In this document: positions 26,829 to 34,969 of the stretch, piece after piece
How positions within the stretch are numbered: position 1 is the first letter of the stretch
Layout: every line of letters begins with the position of its first letter
Origin: Nitrosomonas sp.
Lineage (GTDB): Bacteria > Pseudomonadota > Gammaproteobacteria > Burkholderiales > Nitrosomonadaceae
Assembly: GCA_008015595.1 (NCBI GenBank)
Contig: SSFW01000152.1
Coordinates: 1-44,252 of the forward strand
Length of the DNA: 44,252 bases
Reading direction: 5' to 3'
Translations under genes and position numbers: made by a program
Notes under the pieces: generated by a model
The model's database searches: none
What the model was told of the DNA's origin: nothing
What the model saw: the letters and a program-made list of their open reading frames with translations, nothing else

Positions 26829-28220
26829 ATGAGTAGATTATTAAGAGCAATATTTTTGTACTCTTTCCTGGTCTTGATGCTCACGGGTTGCCTGTCTCCA
26901 GTTGCATTAAATCGTGCTGTCGAGGTTTATGATGCAGCCGCTATTCAAGCTGAATCCAAGCAATTATTAACTAACATCGTTCGTGCCCAATTTCATCAGC
27001 CCCTTCATTTTACCCGAGTATCAAATATTGCTGCCACATTTGATTTTACAGCGAATGCGGGTGCTACACCGGCAATAACTGGCGATCGAGGTGGTTTATT
27101 AATGCCTTTGTTTGGTGGTAGTGTTTCAGAAAACCCCACTTTTAGTATTGATCCAATTGCGAGCGATGAATTTACAAAGCGGTTACTCACCCCATTCAGT
27201 CAACATAAACTAACTTTATTGCTACGTCAGCATTTTGATGTGGATTTGATGCTTAGAATGATGGCCCAGGAAGTACGCTTGCAAAATAGAGATCGGCTAG
27301 CTGCGGATGAAATCAGAAAAGATGAAACGATAACAAGAAAGAAACGACAGCAACGTTTCCGAAAAGGTGAGAAAAAGCAGAGGATTGCGCGTCAAATTCC
27401 GGATGAGATAGCGCAATATGAATTTAATAAATTTTTTTCTGATATCCATCTGACTGAAGAACAATCAAATCGGGTTCGTCAACGCCAAAAGAGACACTTC
27501 CATCAAGTAATTTATCATAATAATCCAGCAGATCGAGTAGGTTACGAAATGTTTCGCCGTGTTGTTCTTCATCTTTTAGCGATTCAGAAAATGAAACATC
27601 TCTATGCTGAACCGCTGACGTTTGAACGAAGCTGGACTGTTCCAATAAATTTGATATCGATAGAAGGGATATTTCAAGCTGTTGAAAACGAATTTGCTAT
27701 AAGCCTAGATAAGGAGGGTGCCAATTACATATTAAGTAAACAATTGCTTGGCCCTATTCTGATTACTAACTATGATCCTGATTTACTTTGCTGTGAAGAG
27801 CGCGCCGAATTAAATGATCTAATTAATCCTTGGATTGAACACGATGTTGCATTTGATATTCGTCCCGGATACCCTGGCGGCGAATGGCCAATCCAAGGCT
27901 CATTCCGGCTTAGAAGCTTTCATACGATTCTTAATTTTTTAGGCCATTCGTTAAATGAAACAGTTGAGTATGCGGTAGATAAGGACCCTAGAACCCCTCC
28001 TATCGCTAGGAGCTCGAATCCCAGCCATACTTTGGGCTTGGTTGTTGCAGAAAAGCGGCCTTCAGGAACAGATTTGTATACCTATGCTAATGGAAAATAC
28101 TATTCGGTAGATGCGGCATCACATTGGGATCTAAATGCCTTCCAATTGCTTTACATTCTATTTCGTTTGACTATTACGGATGCTAAATCTCTTGGCATTC
28201 CAATTACGATCGCAAAGTAA
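26829..28220 (+). CDS. Large lipoprotein of unknown function
   Basis: A 463-residue lipoprotein precursor with lipobox MLTG-C and probable lipidated C21. The segment after the signal (Q-A-E-S-K-Q-L-L-T-N-I-V-R-A-Q, then P-L-H-F-T-R-V-S-N-I) resembles a conserved motif in hypothetical lipoproteins of proteobacteria. The middle (about 150-215) is highly basic with KKRQQRFRKGEKKQRIARQ. The C-terminal half has no recognisable domain. The -10 region and SD are weak. I do not assign a function; location in the outer or inner membrane cannot be told with confidence. Confidence 0.7.
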   Translation: MSRLLRAIFLYSFLVLMLTGCLSPVALNRAVEVYDAAAIQAESKQLLTNIVRAQFHQPLHFTRVSNIAATFDFTANAGATPAITGDRGGLLMPLFGGSVSENPTFSIDPIASDEFTKRLLTPFSQHKLTLLLRQHFDVDLMLRMMAQEVRLQNRDRLAADEIRKDETITRKKRQQRFRKGEKKQRIARQIPDEIAQYEFNKFFSDIHLTEEQSNRVRQRQKRHFHQVIYHNNPADRVGYEMFRRVVLHLLAIQKMKHLYAEPLTFERSWTVPINLISIEGIFQAVENEFAISLDKEGANYILSKQLLGPILITNYDPDLLCCEERAELNDLINPWIEHDVAFDIRPGYPGGEWPIQGSFRLRSFHTILNFLGHSLNETVEYAVDKDPRTPPIARSSNPSHTLGLVVAEKRPSGTDLYTYANGKYYSVDAASHWDLNAFQLLYILFRLTITDAKSLGIPITIAK

Positions 28221-28241
28221 TTATTGCGTGTCGGTAGATAA

Positions 28242-28266
28242 ATACGTGTTTGCCCGTATATTTTTC
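28242..28266 (+). terminator. Weak candidate intrinsic terminator
   Basis: Arms atacg (28242-28246) and cgtat (28255-28259) are followed by atttttcc (28260-28267). The stem is only 5 bp, so this is a weak candidate for the end of the preceding transcript. Confidence 0.3.
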
Positions 28267-28318
28267 CTACTCCATACTTGATATTCTTTTTAGAAGCACT
28301 ATTTATATCCAATAGTGA

Positions 28319-28357
28319 GCCCCTAAACTAATAGATCATATTTGCTAGTTTAGAGCC
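28319..28357. repeat. Small palindrome with an arm like the IS1595 terminal repeat
   Basis: Left arm gcccctaaactaat (28319-28332) and right arm gctagtttagagcc (28344-28357) are imperfect inverted copies sharing ctaaacta. The right arm differs at one base from the 14-mer at 182-195 near the IS end. The same ATAGT flanks both sides (28312-28316 and 28358-28362). It looks like a very short internally deleted IS end pair or a MITE-like scar. Confidence 0.4.
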
Positions 28358-28459
28358 ATAGTAAATTCAATAAATAATTTTTTTATCAATGAAGCGATGT
28401 AATGAACAAACCTATGGGACACTATTTTTTAATAGTTGTATAACAGTATGGAGGCCATG

Positions 28460-28969
28460 ATGCGTCGTATTTATTTTTTAGTACCTAATAGAGATACTAC
28501 CAAGCACGTTGTTGATAAGTTATTGTTGGCGCGCGTTCAAGATAAGCATATTCACGTACTAGCTAAACGCGGTACACCCCTTGAAGATTTACCGGAGGCT
28601 AATCTATTGCAAAAGAGTGATTTTATTCCGGCTATTGAGCAAGGACTTGCATTGGGTGGTGCAACAGGTATGTTGGCTGGACTTGTGGCAATTGCACTCC
28701 CACCTGCTTCGACAGTAGTGGCTGGCGGTGTTTTGCTCGCGTGTACATTAGGTAGTGCGGCTGTTGGCGCTTGGTTAAGTGGGATGGTCGGAATGAGTAT
28801 TGGCAATCGACGAACTAAGGAATTTGAAGATGCGATTGATGCCGGTCACTTTCTAGTATTAGTCGATGTACCATTTGATCGCGTGGAGGAAATAAAAGAC
28901 ATAATTAAACAGCAAATCCCTGAGTTGGAGGTTGAAGAAACGGAGCCACAAGTCCCTGCATTTCCATAA
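28460..28969 (+). CDS. DUF1269-like glycine-rich membrane protein
   Basis: A 169-residue product. The N-terminal part (MRRIYFLVPNRDTTKHVVDKLLLARVQDKHIHVLAKRGTPL) is an alpha/beta segment. A glycine/alanine-rich hydrophobic hairpin follows (about 62-110, GGATGMLAGLVAIA and GSAAVGAWLSGMVGMSIG), then a C-terminal cytoplasmic-type segment DVPFDRVEEIKDII. This is the layout of the DUF1269 / general-stress-like group, whose function is unknown. GGAGG at 28450-28454 is 5 nt before ATG 28460, so I preferred it to ATG 28457 or the upstream TTG at 28436. Confidence 0.65.
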   Translation: MRRIYFLVPNRDTTKHVVDKLLLARVQDKHIHVLAKRGTPLEDLPEANLLQKSDFIPAIEQGLALGGATGMLAGLVAIALPPASTVVAGGVLLACTLGSAAVGAWLSGMVGMSIGNRRTKEFEDAIDAGHFLVLVDVPFDRVEEIKDIIKQQIPELEVEETEPQVPAFP

Positions 28970-29047
28970 GATTAACGCCATGATATAAAACTTCGTTAGC
29001 ATCGGCTAATAATAGATTTAGACTGGGATGATAAAAGGTATTTATTT

Positions 29048-30202
29048 TTGAGTTATCCAAAAATTAATCAAATCTTTTTTCTGATTGTTATTAGCCTGTG
29101 CTGGGTTTCACAGTCAGTATCTTCGCTAGCTGCCGAGCATCAACCACAAGCGACTCAAGAAACAATACTCGAGGTCTACGTGCGGAAGGGTTGTCCGCAT
29201 TGTGCAAGTGCAGAAAAATTTCTGCACGAATTCAATCAGCAACGCCCAGGGTTGCGGATTGTTTATCGTTTTGTTGATCATGATGATCAGGCATTGACTG
29301 ATTTGATCAACCATTCTAAGCAAGCTGATATATGGCCGCCCGGCGTTCCAACTTTCGTTATTAATGGTCAGATAATTGTTGGTTTTGATAACGCAGAGCA
29401 TACAGGAGGAGTGCTCTCTGCGCTGATTGATCAAACAACGAGAAATACTCCGAAGCAATTCGATTCTGTCGAATCGCCATTATTTGGCAAATTAAGTGTA
29501 TCTGAGCTTGGTATGCCACTGTTCACGGTAGCAATAGGTTTGCTAGATGGATTTAATCCCTGTGCGATGTGGGTGCTGCTATTTTTGCTGTCGTTTCTGG
29601 TGCATCTACATGATCGTAAAAGAATGGCAGTCATTGCAGGTACCTTTGTTTTAGTGAGTGGATTGATTTATTACGCCTTTATGGCTACTTGGCTTAATAT
29701 CTTTTTATTCATTGGGTTTTCAGCAACGATAAGGATAGTGTTGGGTGGCCTGGCTCTGTTTATAGGGGGAGTGAATATTAAGGATGCGCTGAATCAGCAG
29801 GCCGAGTTTTCATTATCAATACCTGATTCAACTAAGCCTGGAATATACGCTCGAATGAGGGCGATAGTGACTGCTGATCGGCTATATTTATCGTTGACGA
29901 CAGTCATTATCTTGGCGATTCTAGTCAATTTTATAGAATTGCTCTGTACTGCTGGTTTTCCAGCTATTTATACTGCGATACTCACGCAGCAGGAGCTGGG
30001 TTTGATCAGTCATTATGCGTATCTAGGTTTGTATATTCTTGGTTATATTGCAGATGATGCGCTAATGGTTGCGACCGCAGTAATTGCTTTGAGTAGTCAA
30101 AAATTGACTGAACGAACAGGTCAATGGCTTAAATTGATTAGTGGATTAGTGATGGTTGGTCTGGGTGGATTGCTAATCCTATATCCCGAGTGGCTAGTAT
30201 GA
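29048..30202 (+). CDS. Glutaredoxin-like domain fused to CcdA/DsbD-like membrane electron carrier
   Basis: A 384-residue protein. After a signal or anchor (about 8-29) comes a glutaredoxin/thioredoxin-like domain with CPHC at 49-52 and GVPTFVING at 99-107 (cis-proline loop). A membrane part follows (about 155-380) with six hydrophobic segments. It carries two cysteines, C172 (DGFNPCAMW) and C300 (IELLCTAGFP), placed like the paired cysteines of CcdA and the DsbD beta domain. The likely role is moving electrons across the inner membrane to its own periplasmic domain. The start appears to be TTG 29048; no Met occurs until about residue 156. Upstream AAAGG is fairly well placed. It is the second such transporter here beside DsbD. 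Confidence 0.78.
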   Translation: MSYPKINQIFFLIVISLCWVSQSVSSLAAEHQPQATQETILEVYVRKGCPHCASAEKFLHEFNQQRPGLRIVYRFVDHDDQALTDLINHSKQADIWPPGVPTFVINGQIIVGFDNAEHTGGVLSALIDQTTRNTPKQFDSVESPLFGKLSVSELGMPLFTVAIGLLDGFNPCAMWVLLFLLSFLVHLHDRKRMAVIAGTFVLVSGLIYYAFMATWLNIFLFIGFSATIRIVLGGLALFIGGVNIKDALNQQAEFSLSIPDSTKPGIYARMRAIVTADRLYLSLTTVIILAILVNFIELLCTAGFPAIYTAILTQQELGLISHYAYLGLYILGYIADDALMVATAVIALSSQKLTERTGQWLKLISGLVMVGLGGLLILYPEWLV

Positions 30203-30224
30203 AATTAAAAATTTAGATAAATGA

Positions 30225-30476
30225 CGAAGATCCAGTTACTCACTGTCTAAAAGTTCCCTACCATACAAACAACGATTGATCGAATGGGAAAAAGCGCCGT
30301 TTGCTCGGTTCTGTCATCCGAGGGAAGAGCATTCATTACCGTTACAGGTTTGTTATGGTATCGCTTGCGCTGACTCCCTCATAGCCAAGGTTGTGTTTAA
30401 TAGGCAGATTATGGGAAAGAAAGTGACGAGCTTGTTGTGGTAGTAGGATCAGAATCACATATGGGAAAGTACTAAG
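30225..30476 (+). pseudogene. Broken 3' end of a DODA/LigB-type extradiol dioxygenase
   Basis: An open frame with no start codon, preceded in frame by a TGA at 30222-30224, ends with TAA at 30474-30476. Its translation contains KQRLIEWEKAPFARFCHPRE followed by EHSLPLQVCYG. This matches the C-terminal signature of the LigB/4,5-DOPA-type dioxygenases (R-L-x-x-W-x-x-A-P-x-A-R-x-x-H-P-R-E-E-H-L-x-P-L), including the metal-binding H-P-R-E-E-H. The first two thirds of the gene are missing. It overlaps the convergent methyltransferase gene end by 5 bp. Confidence 0.75.
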
Positions 30477-31509
30477 GCTTAACACCTGTAACAATACTAT
30501 GATAACCAAATGCTTTATAAATCTGAATGTCTTCAAATCCAACTTCATCGAGCATCTTTGTTAATTCCTGGCCAGAATACATTTTTCCTTCTGTCCAACC
30601 CATCATGATCATACTGAACGCGGCAATAGCAAATGGGCCAGTTTTGTCGTTGTTGTAAAGCATTTCATGAATCACAATTCTTCCACCCGACTCAAGGTTG
30701 CTGAAGCTCTTGGCTGTCAAGAAATGGCATTTGTCTGGCATCCAGTCATGATACATGTTTGAGTAAAAATGAAGATCAGCCATTGGCCAGTGATCTTGCC
30801 ATATGTTAGCTGCGTGAACCTTGACACGATTTTGCATTTTATACTGAGCAATATATCCTTCGGCTACTTCGCATACTTGGGGAAAATCCATTATTAGTGC
30901 TTGCTCCAGATTGGGCAGTTTTATTGCTGCGCCTATGGAATGTGCGCCAGAGCCGCCGCCAATATCAAGCATGATGCGGTGTCTGGAAAAATCCATGATG
31001 GTTGGCCAAACCAATGCTGAAGTGATGCTAATACTGTGCATGCCCGCTGTAAAACGGCGCAGTAATTCGATCTGCTCTTCATGTGTTTTAAAAAGATTAT
31101 TACCACCATATACTTGGGGTTTATCGGTGAGGATAGCTTCTTCTAAGCTTGCAATCGAAGATGCCTGATAGTTATCTATCATCATATCCCAGAAAAAACC
31201 GAAGTAATTCGGGCTGTTCTCGAGTAGATATACTTCGGTAACCGGCGTTAACCTGTAACGCTCCTCATGGAGAGATAGAAATCCCAGTGCAGTTGCTGTA
31301 GTTAATATTGCCTCAACAGGGCGCGGCTTAAGGTTAAGCGCGTTACAAATTTCCGATAATGTGCATGTATTTTTAGCCAGGGTAGAAAAAATTTTGAGTC
31401 GATGTGCCAGAAGTAAAGCAGGATAACCATAAATCGCAAAAATTACATCCCATAACGCACGGTCGTCCACCCCCGGTAGTTGAATATTGGTGATTTTTTC
31501 TTGTGCCAT
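30472..31509 (-). CDS. SAM-dependent O-methyltransferase (class I, dimerisation-domain type)
   Basis: A 345-residue enzyme with a winged-helix dimerisation domain (about 15-105, CTLSEICNALNLKPRPVEAIL) and a Rossmann methyltransferase domain with the SAM motif MLDIGGGSGAHSIG (near 182-195). Later motifs are LIMDFPQVCEVAEGYI, YSNMYHDWMPDKC and GGRIVIHEMLYN. This is the layout of the O-methyltransferase_2 family, acting on small aromatic or polyketide-like acceptors in secondary metabolism. The substrate is not evident. AAGGAAT lies before the ATG. It follows the SRPBCC gene by 30 bp, and the two are probably cotranscribed. Confidence 0.85.
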   Translation of the reverse strand: MAQEKITNIQLPGVDDRALWDVIFAIYGYPALLLAHRLKIFSTLAKNTCTLSEICNALNLKPRPVEAILTTATALGFLSLHEERYRLTPVTEVYLLENSPNYFGFFWDMMIDNYQASSIASLEEAILTDKPQVYGGNNLFKTHEEQIELLRRFTAGMHSISITSALVWPTIMDFSRHRIMLDIGGGSGAHSIGAAIKLPNLEQALIMDFPQVCEVAEGYIAQYKMQNRVKVHAANIWQDHWPMADLHFYSNMYHDWMPDKCHFLTAKSFSNLESGGRIVIHEMLYNNDKTGPFAIAAFSMIMMGWTEGKMYSGQELTKMLDEVGFEDIQIYKAFGYHSIVTGVKP

Positions 31510-31539
31510 GATTATTCCTTTTCGCTGATATTATTCCTA

Positions 31540-32040
31540 TTATTCGTGCTTCAGTTTTTCAGTTTCAACGAGTCGTTTGATATTCTGAACCGTTCTGGTA
31601 ACACCATCTTTGATAGAAGCACGAACCAGTCCCTCAAAGGGGCGCATAATCACAAGTAACTCAAGTAACTCAAATGTAAATATTAGTTCTGTCGAGTTAT
31701 CGAGATCGCCAGCTTGCAATTCATACGAACAGCGATAGGGATCGGATACGCCAGAGAATGTTAAGCGTTTTTCTGGGGTGAAATCAGATATTTTAAAACG
31801 AGATTCTGAGCGGCGTCCTTGGTCAACCCGTACTTGCCGTCCAATTGTTCCAAACTGTACTGGGCCAGCAGTAATTTTTTCAAGTTCTTTAACTTCAGGA
31901 GACCATTTGGGATAATTCTGAAATAGATTTTCTCCTATATATTTAAACAGCTCACTGGCAGAGCATTCCACAATCGTAGATGCGCTGCCTATCACAGGCT
32001 CCGTAGAACCTAGATTCAACATGGAACCTAAGTTAAACAT
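31540..32040 (-). CDS. SRPBCC (START-like) family protein
   Basis: A 166-residue protein with a START/Bet v1-like fold. A first strand lies around ASTIVECSASELFKYIGE, then YPKWSPEVKELEKI, ... FKISDFTPEKRLTFSG, ... SYELQAGDL...LIFTFELLELL, ending with a long helix (GLVRASIKDGVTRTVQNIKRLVE). SRPBCC proteins bind hydrophobic ligands, and some act as polyketide cyclases. A run of five G (ggggg) sits about 12 nt before the ATG. The adjacent methyltransferase suggests a small-molecule pathway rather than a stress role, but this is inference. Confidence 0.8.
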   Translation of the reverse strand: MFNLGSMLNLGSTEPVIGSASTIVECSASELFKYIGENLFQNYPKWSPEVKELEKITAGPVQFGTIGRQVRVDQGRRSESRFKISDFTPEKRLTFSGVSDPYRCSYELQAGDLDNSTELIFTFELLELLVIMRPFEGLVRASIKDGVTRTVQNIKRLVETEKLKHE

Positions 32041-32563
32041 ATTTATGTCACCCCCTTTTTGCCAGAATAATGACCATAGTATGGCGACAGAAAACTCGCT
32101 GCACGCTTTCTCTCTGCATCATATTTATGATGTGAGTCATTTATATTTTATCGTTAATGCTCGTCGTGATCTTTTTTATTTCTTGCAGGATGAAAGTGCA
32201 CATCACATTTAATTAGCGTTTATAACGCGCAACGTTTATAAAGTTAATTGAAGTAAGCTACAGTAGAACTTTTGCTACTTAAACTAAATGATCACAAAAG
32301 GAGCCGGGTGAAAGCTACCAGCAACTCACCGTACAGAAATAATAGCAGATTTACAGGTTACGAATACTGAGTTGACAGATACTAAAGGACGGACCCATTG
32401 CATAGCTAGGCACTTCAATTCCTGATCAAGCAAAGTACTTTGATTCAGAATTTCTTATAAGATATTCTTCAGGGTGTCGGTAGGTTATATACCAAGCCAC
32501 TATCAAAAGTTGCGCTTTTATGCATTTCCAATCTGAACACAATATTAAAAAAGGAAGTTATCA
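32041..32563. other. Long leader between SRPBCC gene and the Nramp-like gene
   Basis: About 520 bp without a recognisable gene. It contains a palindrome catcatatttatgatg (32117-32132), a 9-bp direct repeat CGTTTATAA at 32217-32225 and 32233-32241, and an AAAGGAG at about 32297-32303 followed by a GTG at 32308 that opens a 20-codon frame. AAAGGAAG precedes the Nramp-like ATG. No riboswitch family is recognisable. Both promoters must lie here, but I cannot place them. Confidence 0.4.
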
Positions 32564-33811
32564 ATGTCGCTGAAAGAAAAACTTAGTCAGTTTGGCCCGG
32601 GATTGCTCTATGCGGGGGCTGCTGTTGGTGTTTCGCATTTGGTGCAGAGTACGCGAGCGGGGGCTGAGTTTGGCTTCCAGTTAGTAGCCATTGTGATTTT
32701 AGTGAATATCCTTAAATACCCAATCTTTGAGTTAGGTCCTCGCTACGCCGCTGCAACAGGTAAAACATTGCTTGATGGCTATCACCAGATTGGTGCATGG
32801 GCCGTGTGGATTTATTTCTTACTCAGTGCGTTGACGATGTTTATTGTGATGGGGGCGATTTCTATTGTGACAGCAGGATTATTTGCCCAGCTAACAGGAA
32901 TGCCTCTGGATGCCCCAATTATTGCTATGTTGTTATTAGTTTTGTCGGTACAAATACTAGGGTTTGGTCATTATTCGCTCCTGGATCGCAGCATGAAGTT
33001 CATCATGATCGTCCTAACGATCTCTACATTACTTGCACTTATTTTTTCTTTCTTCGCGCCCATTGAAAAGCAAGCTGAGTTTGAAACGACATTTAATTTC
33101 TTGGAATCAGCGCATATACTTTTTCTCGTTGCATTAATTGGGTGGATGCCTGCACCCATTGATATTTCGATTTGGCATTCGGTGTGGTCTGTTTCTAAAA
33201 ACAAGGAGCAGGGTTATCGCATTCCATTGGCTCAAGCCTTGCTTGACTTCAAGGTTGGTTATTGGGGAACAATGGTACTGGCAGTGTGTTTTCTTACTCT
33301 CGGCGCACTCGTCATGTATGGAACTCCGGAATCACCGGCTAGTAATAGCACAGAGTTTGCTAAACAGTTTATTGGTTTTTATACGACTAGCCTCGGGGAA
33401 TGGGCGTTTCCGATCATTGCTTTAGCAGCATTTGCGACCATGTTTAGTACGTTGTTGACTTGTCTGGATGCTTATCCACGCACATTACGTCGATCGACTG
33501 AATTGCTGTTTCCCCGACTCGATAGTTTGCCCTATCACAATAAAATATACTGGTATTGGTTGATATTAACCGCGCTGGGTACGATTGTATTACTTCACTT
33601 TTTTCTACGAGATATGCGAGCGATGGTTGATTTAGCGACAACCGTTTCATTTGTATTGGCACCCGTTTTGGCCATCTTGAATTACATGGCCTTGAAACGA
33701 TCTGAAGTGCCTGCTCATGCTAAGCTGACAGGTGCATCGCATTATGCTTACCTTGCATCAACGGGTATGCTGATTGCGTTTAGCTTGTGGTTTCTTGCCT
33801 ATAAGCCCTAA
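32564..33811 (+). CDS. Atypical Nramp-family transporter
   Basis: A 415-residue membrane protein with about eleven hydrophobic helices. FGPGLLYAGAAVGVSH at 10-25 aligns with the Nramp helix 1 opening (GPGLLVA...DPGN). The canonical metal-binding DPGN of helix 1 is replaced by GVSH (22-25), and the M-P-H of helix 6 by GWMPAPID (193-200). Nramp relatives with altered sites can have a different substrate or no manganese transport, so I do not name the substrate. Start ATG 32564 has AAAGGAAG upstream. It is monocistronic here, behind a long leader that suggests regulation. Confidence 0.75.
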   Translation: MSLKEKLSQFGPGLLYAGAAVGVSHLVQSTRAGAEFGFQLVAIVILVNILKYPIFELGPRYAAATGKTLLDGYHQIGAWAVWIYFLLSALTMFIVMGAISIVTAGLFAQLTGMPLDAPIIAMLLLVLSVQILGFGHYSLLDRSMKFIMIVLTISTLLALIFSFFAPIEKQAEFETTFNFLESAHILFLVALIGWMPAPIDISIWHSVWSVSKNKEQGYRIPLAQALLDFKVGYWGTMVLAVCFLTLGALVMYGTPESPASNSTEFAKQFIGFYTTSLGEWAFPIIALAAFATMFSTLLTCLDAYPRTLRRSTELLFPRLDSLPYHNKIYWYWLILTALGTIVLLHFFLRDMRAMVDLATTVSFVLAPVLAILNYMALKRSEVPAHAKLTGASHYAYLASTGMLIAFSLWFLAYKP

Positions 33812-33835
33812 ATGGGGATAGATGGTACATCTTGA

Positions 33836-34969
33836 TTAGGTTTGGGGGAGTATATTGCCCGAGTTAAATCGAGCTTCCCATGAATTTATTTTTCTAAACC
33901 AATTAATTTCTGACTTAGGGTATTTGTAGTCCATCGCTTTATTGATGTGATCGCCGAGATCACAGCTGGCATTTGCGATAAAAATCCCTGGTTGACCTTG
34001 CCGCAAGGACATTTCACCGAAATGAGTTGAAAGAATCGGAATTCCTAAGGAGCGGTATTCATAATACTTAATGGGATCGATTGCTGCTGTTAAGTCATTA
34101 CGCTTGAATGGAATGAGCCCAACTGTAAACGATAACATCGCTTGAATTGCAGCGCTGTGTTCGCAAGCAGGTAAAAATTTGATATTTTGAGGGAGAGAGG
34201 CTGGGATTTTGGTAAAGATGGGACCAATTAGATGGATTGTTGAGGTACTGACCGTTTCGGCGAGTTTAGCTACAAACGCCCAATCAAACCAATCCCCAAT
34301 CGTTCCTAGGTATCCCAATACTTGTTTTTCTGTCGCACGAGTTTTTAACGTATCGTTGATAGAGGGAAGGGCATCAACGGCACAAGCGTTATGAACAAGG
34401 GTTAGCTTGGATTGATATTCAATAAAACGTTCAGCGAGCTTAGTCGAAGAAGCTGATATGCGTGTTACTTGTTTTGCTATCCGCTGCTCACGGTTCATCA
34501 TCGCAAATCTCGATATGCCGTGATAAAACGCAGGAAAATCATCCATGGCATCGTATATCGACTTGAGGGAGGGGTAACGGAATAGTACTTGTAACGCGAG
34601 TTCTGAGGGCTTGCCAATACCTAATAACGTTTCGTTTTGAGATTCAATGAAACGATCGATTGCTTGGAGAATATCATTCCATAGCCAGCGATACACATAA
34701 CAAGAGCCCGGTAGTGGCTCTATAGGCGGAACAAATGGTTGAATTACCGTTAACCACGGTGGTTTATTGCCATTGCCCATGATTGCATTTTTTGATAAAA
34801 ATTTTGATGACTTTATTCTTCGGAAATCCCCTAGATTGGGTAACCTTGTGGGGTAAGGGTCTATCCAAAGTACCTCACCACCATGCTTGTTGTGAAACCA
34901 TTCAACAAACTGATGCGGTCTTTGGCTAAAGCTATCCCATGGTAAGGGTGAAAGATAAACCAATTGCAT
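33836..34969 (-). CDS. GT-B glycosyltransferase (TuaH-like)
   Basis: A 377-residue cytosolic protein of the GT4-like, TuaH-related group. The N-terminal part has PLPWDSFSQRPHQFVEWF, typical of this group, followed by YDAMDDFPAFYHG. The C-terminal Rossmann half has LGYLGTIGDWFDW, HLIGPIF and the donor-site region IPFKRNDLTAAIDPIKYYEYRSLGIPILST. It probably adds a sugar to the exported polysaccharide. Its start overlaps the stop of wecB by one base (TAATG), so translation should be coupled. Its donor cannot be identified. It resembles the C-terminal third of the 786-residue fusion protein in motifs. Confidence 0.8.
   Translation of the reverse strand: MQLVYLSPLPWDSFSQRPHQFVEWFHNKHGGEVLWIDPYPTRLPNLGDFRRIKSSKFLSKNAIMGNGNKPPWLTVIQPFVPPIEPLPGSCYVYRWLWNDILQAIDRFIESQNETLLGIGKPSELALQVLFRYPSLKSIYDAMDDFPAFYHGISRFAMMNREQRIAKQVTRISASSTKLAERFIEYQSKLTLVHNACAVDALPSINDTLKTRATEKQVLGYLGTIGDWFDWAFVAKLAETVSTSTIHLIGPIFTKIPASLPQNIKFLPACEHSAAIQAMLSFTVGLIPFKRNDLTAAIDPIKYYEYRSLGIPILSTHFGEMSLRQGQPGIFIANASCDLGDHINKAMDYKYPKSEINWFRKINSWEARFNSGNILPQT

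Noticed and set aside
29126-29458. 110-residue antisense frame inside the glutaredoxin fusion gene
   Set aside because: It is the reverse of a domain with clear CPHC and cis-proline motifs; no RBS or family signal.
32021-32212. 63-residue frame starting antisense to the SRPBCC gene
   Set aside because: No SD, overlaps a real gene start and its promoter, and has no recognisable motif.
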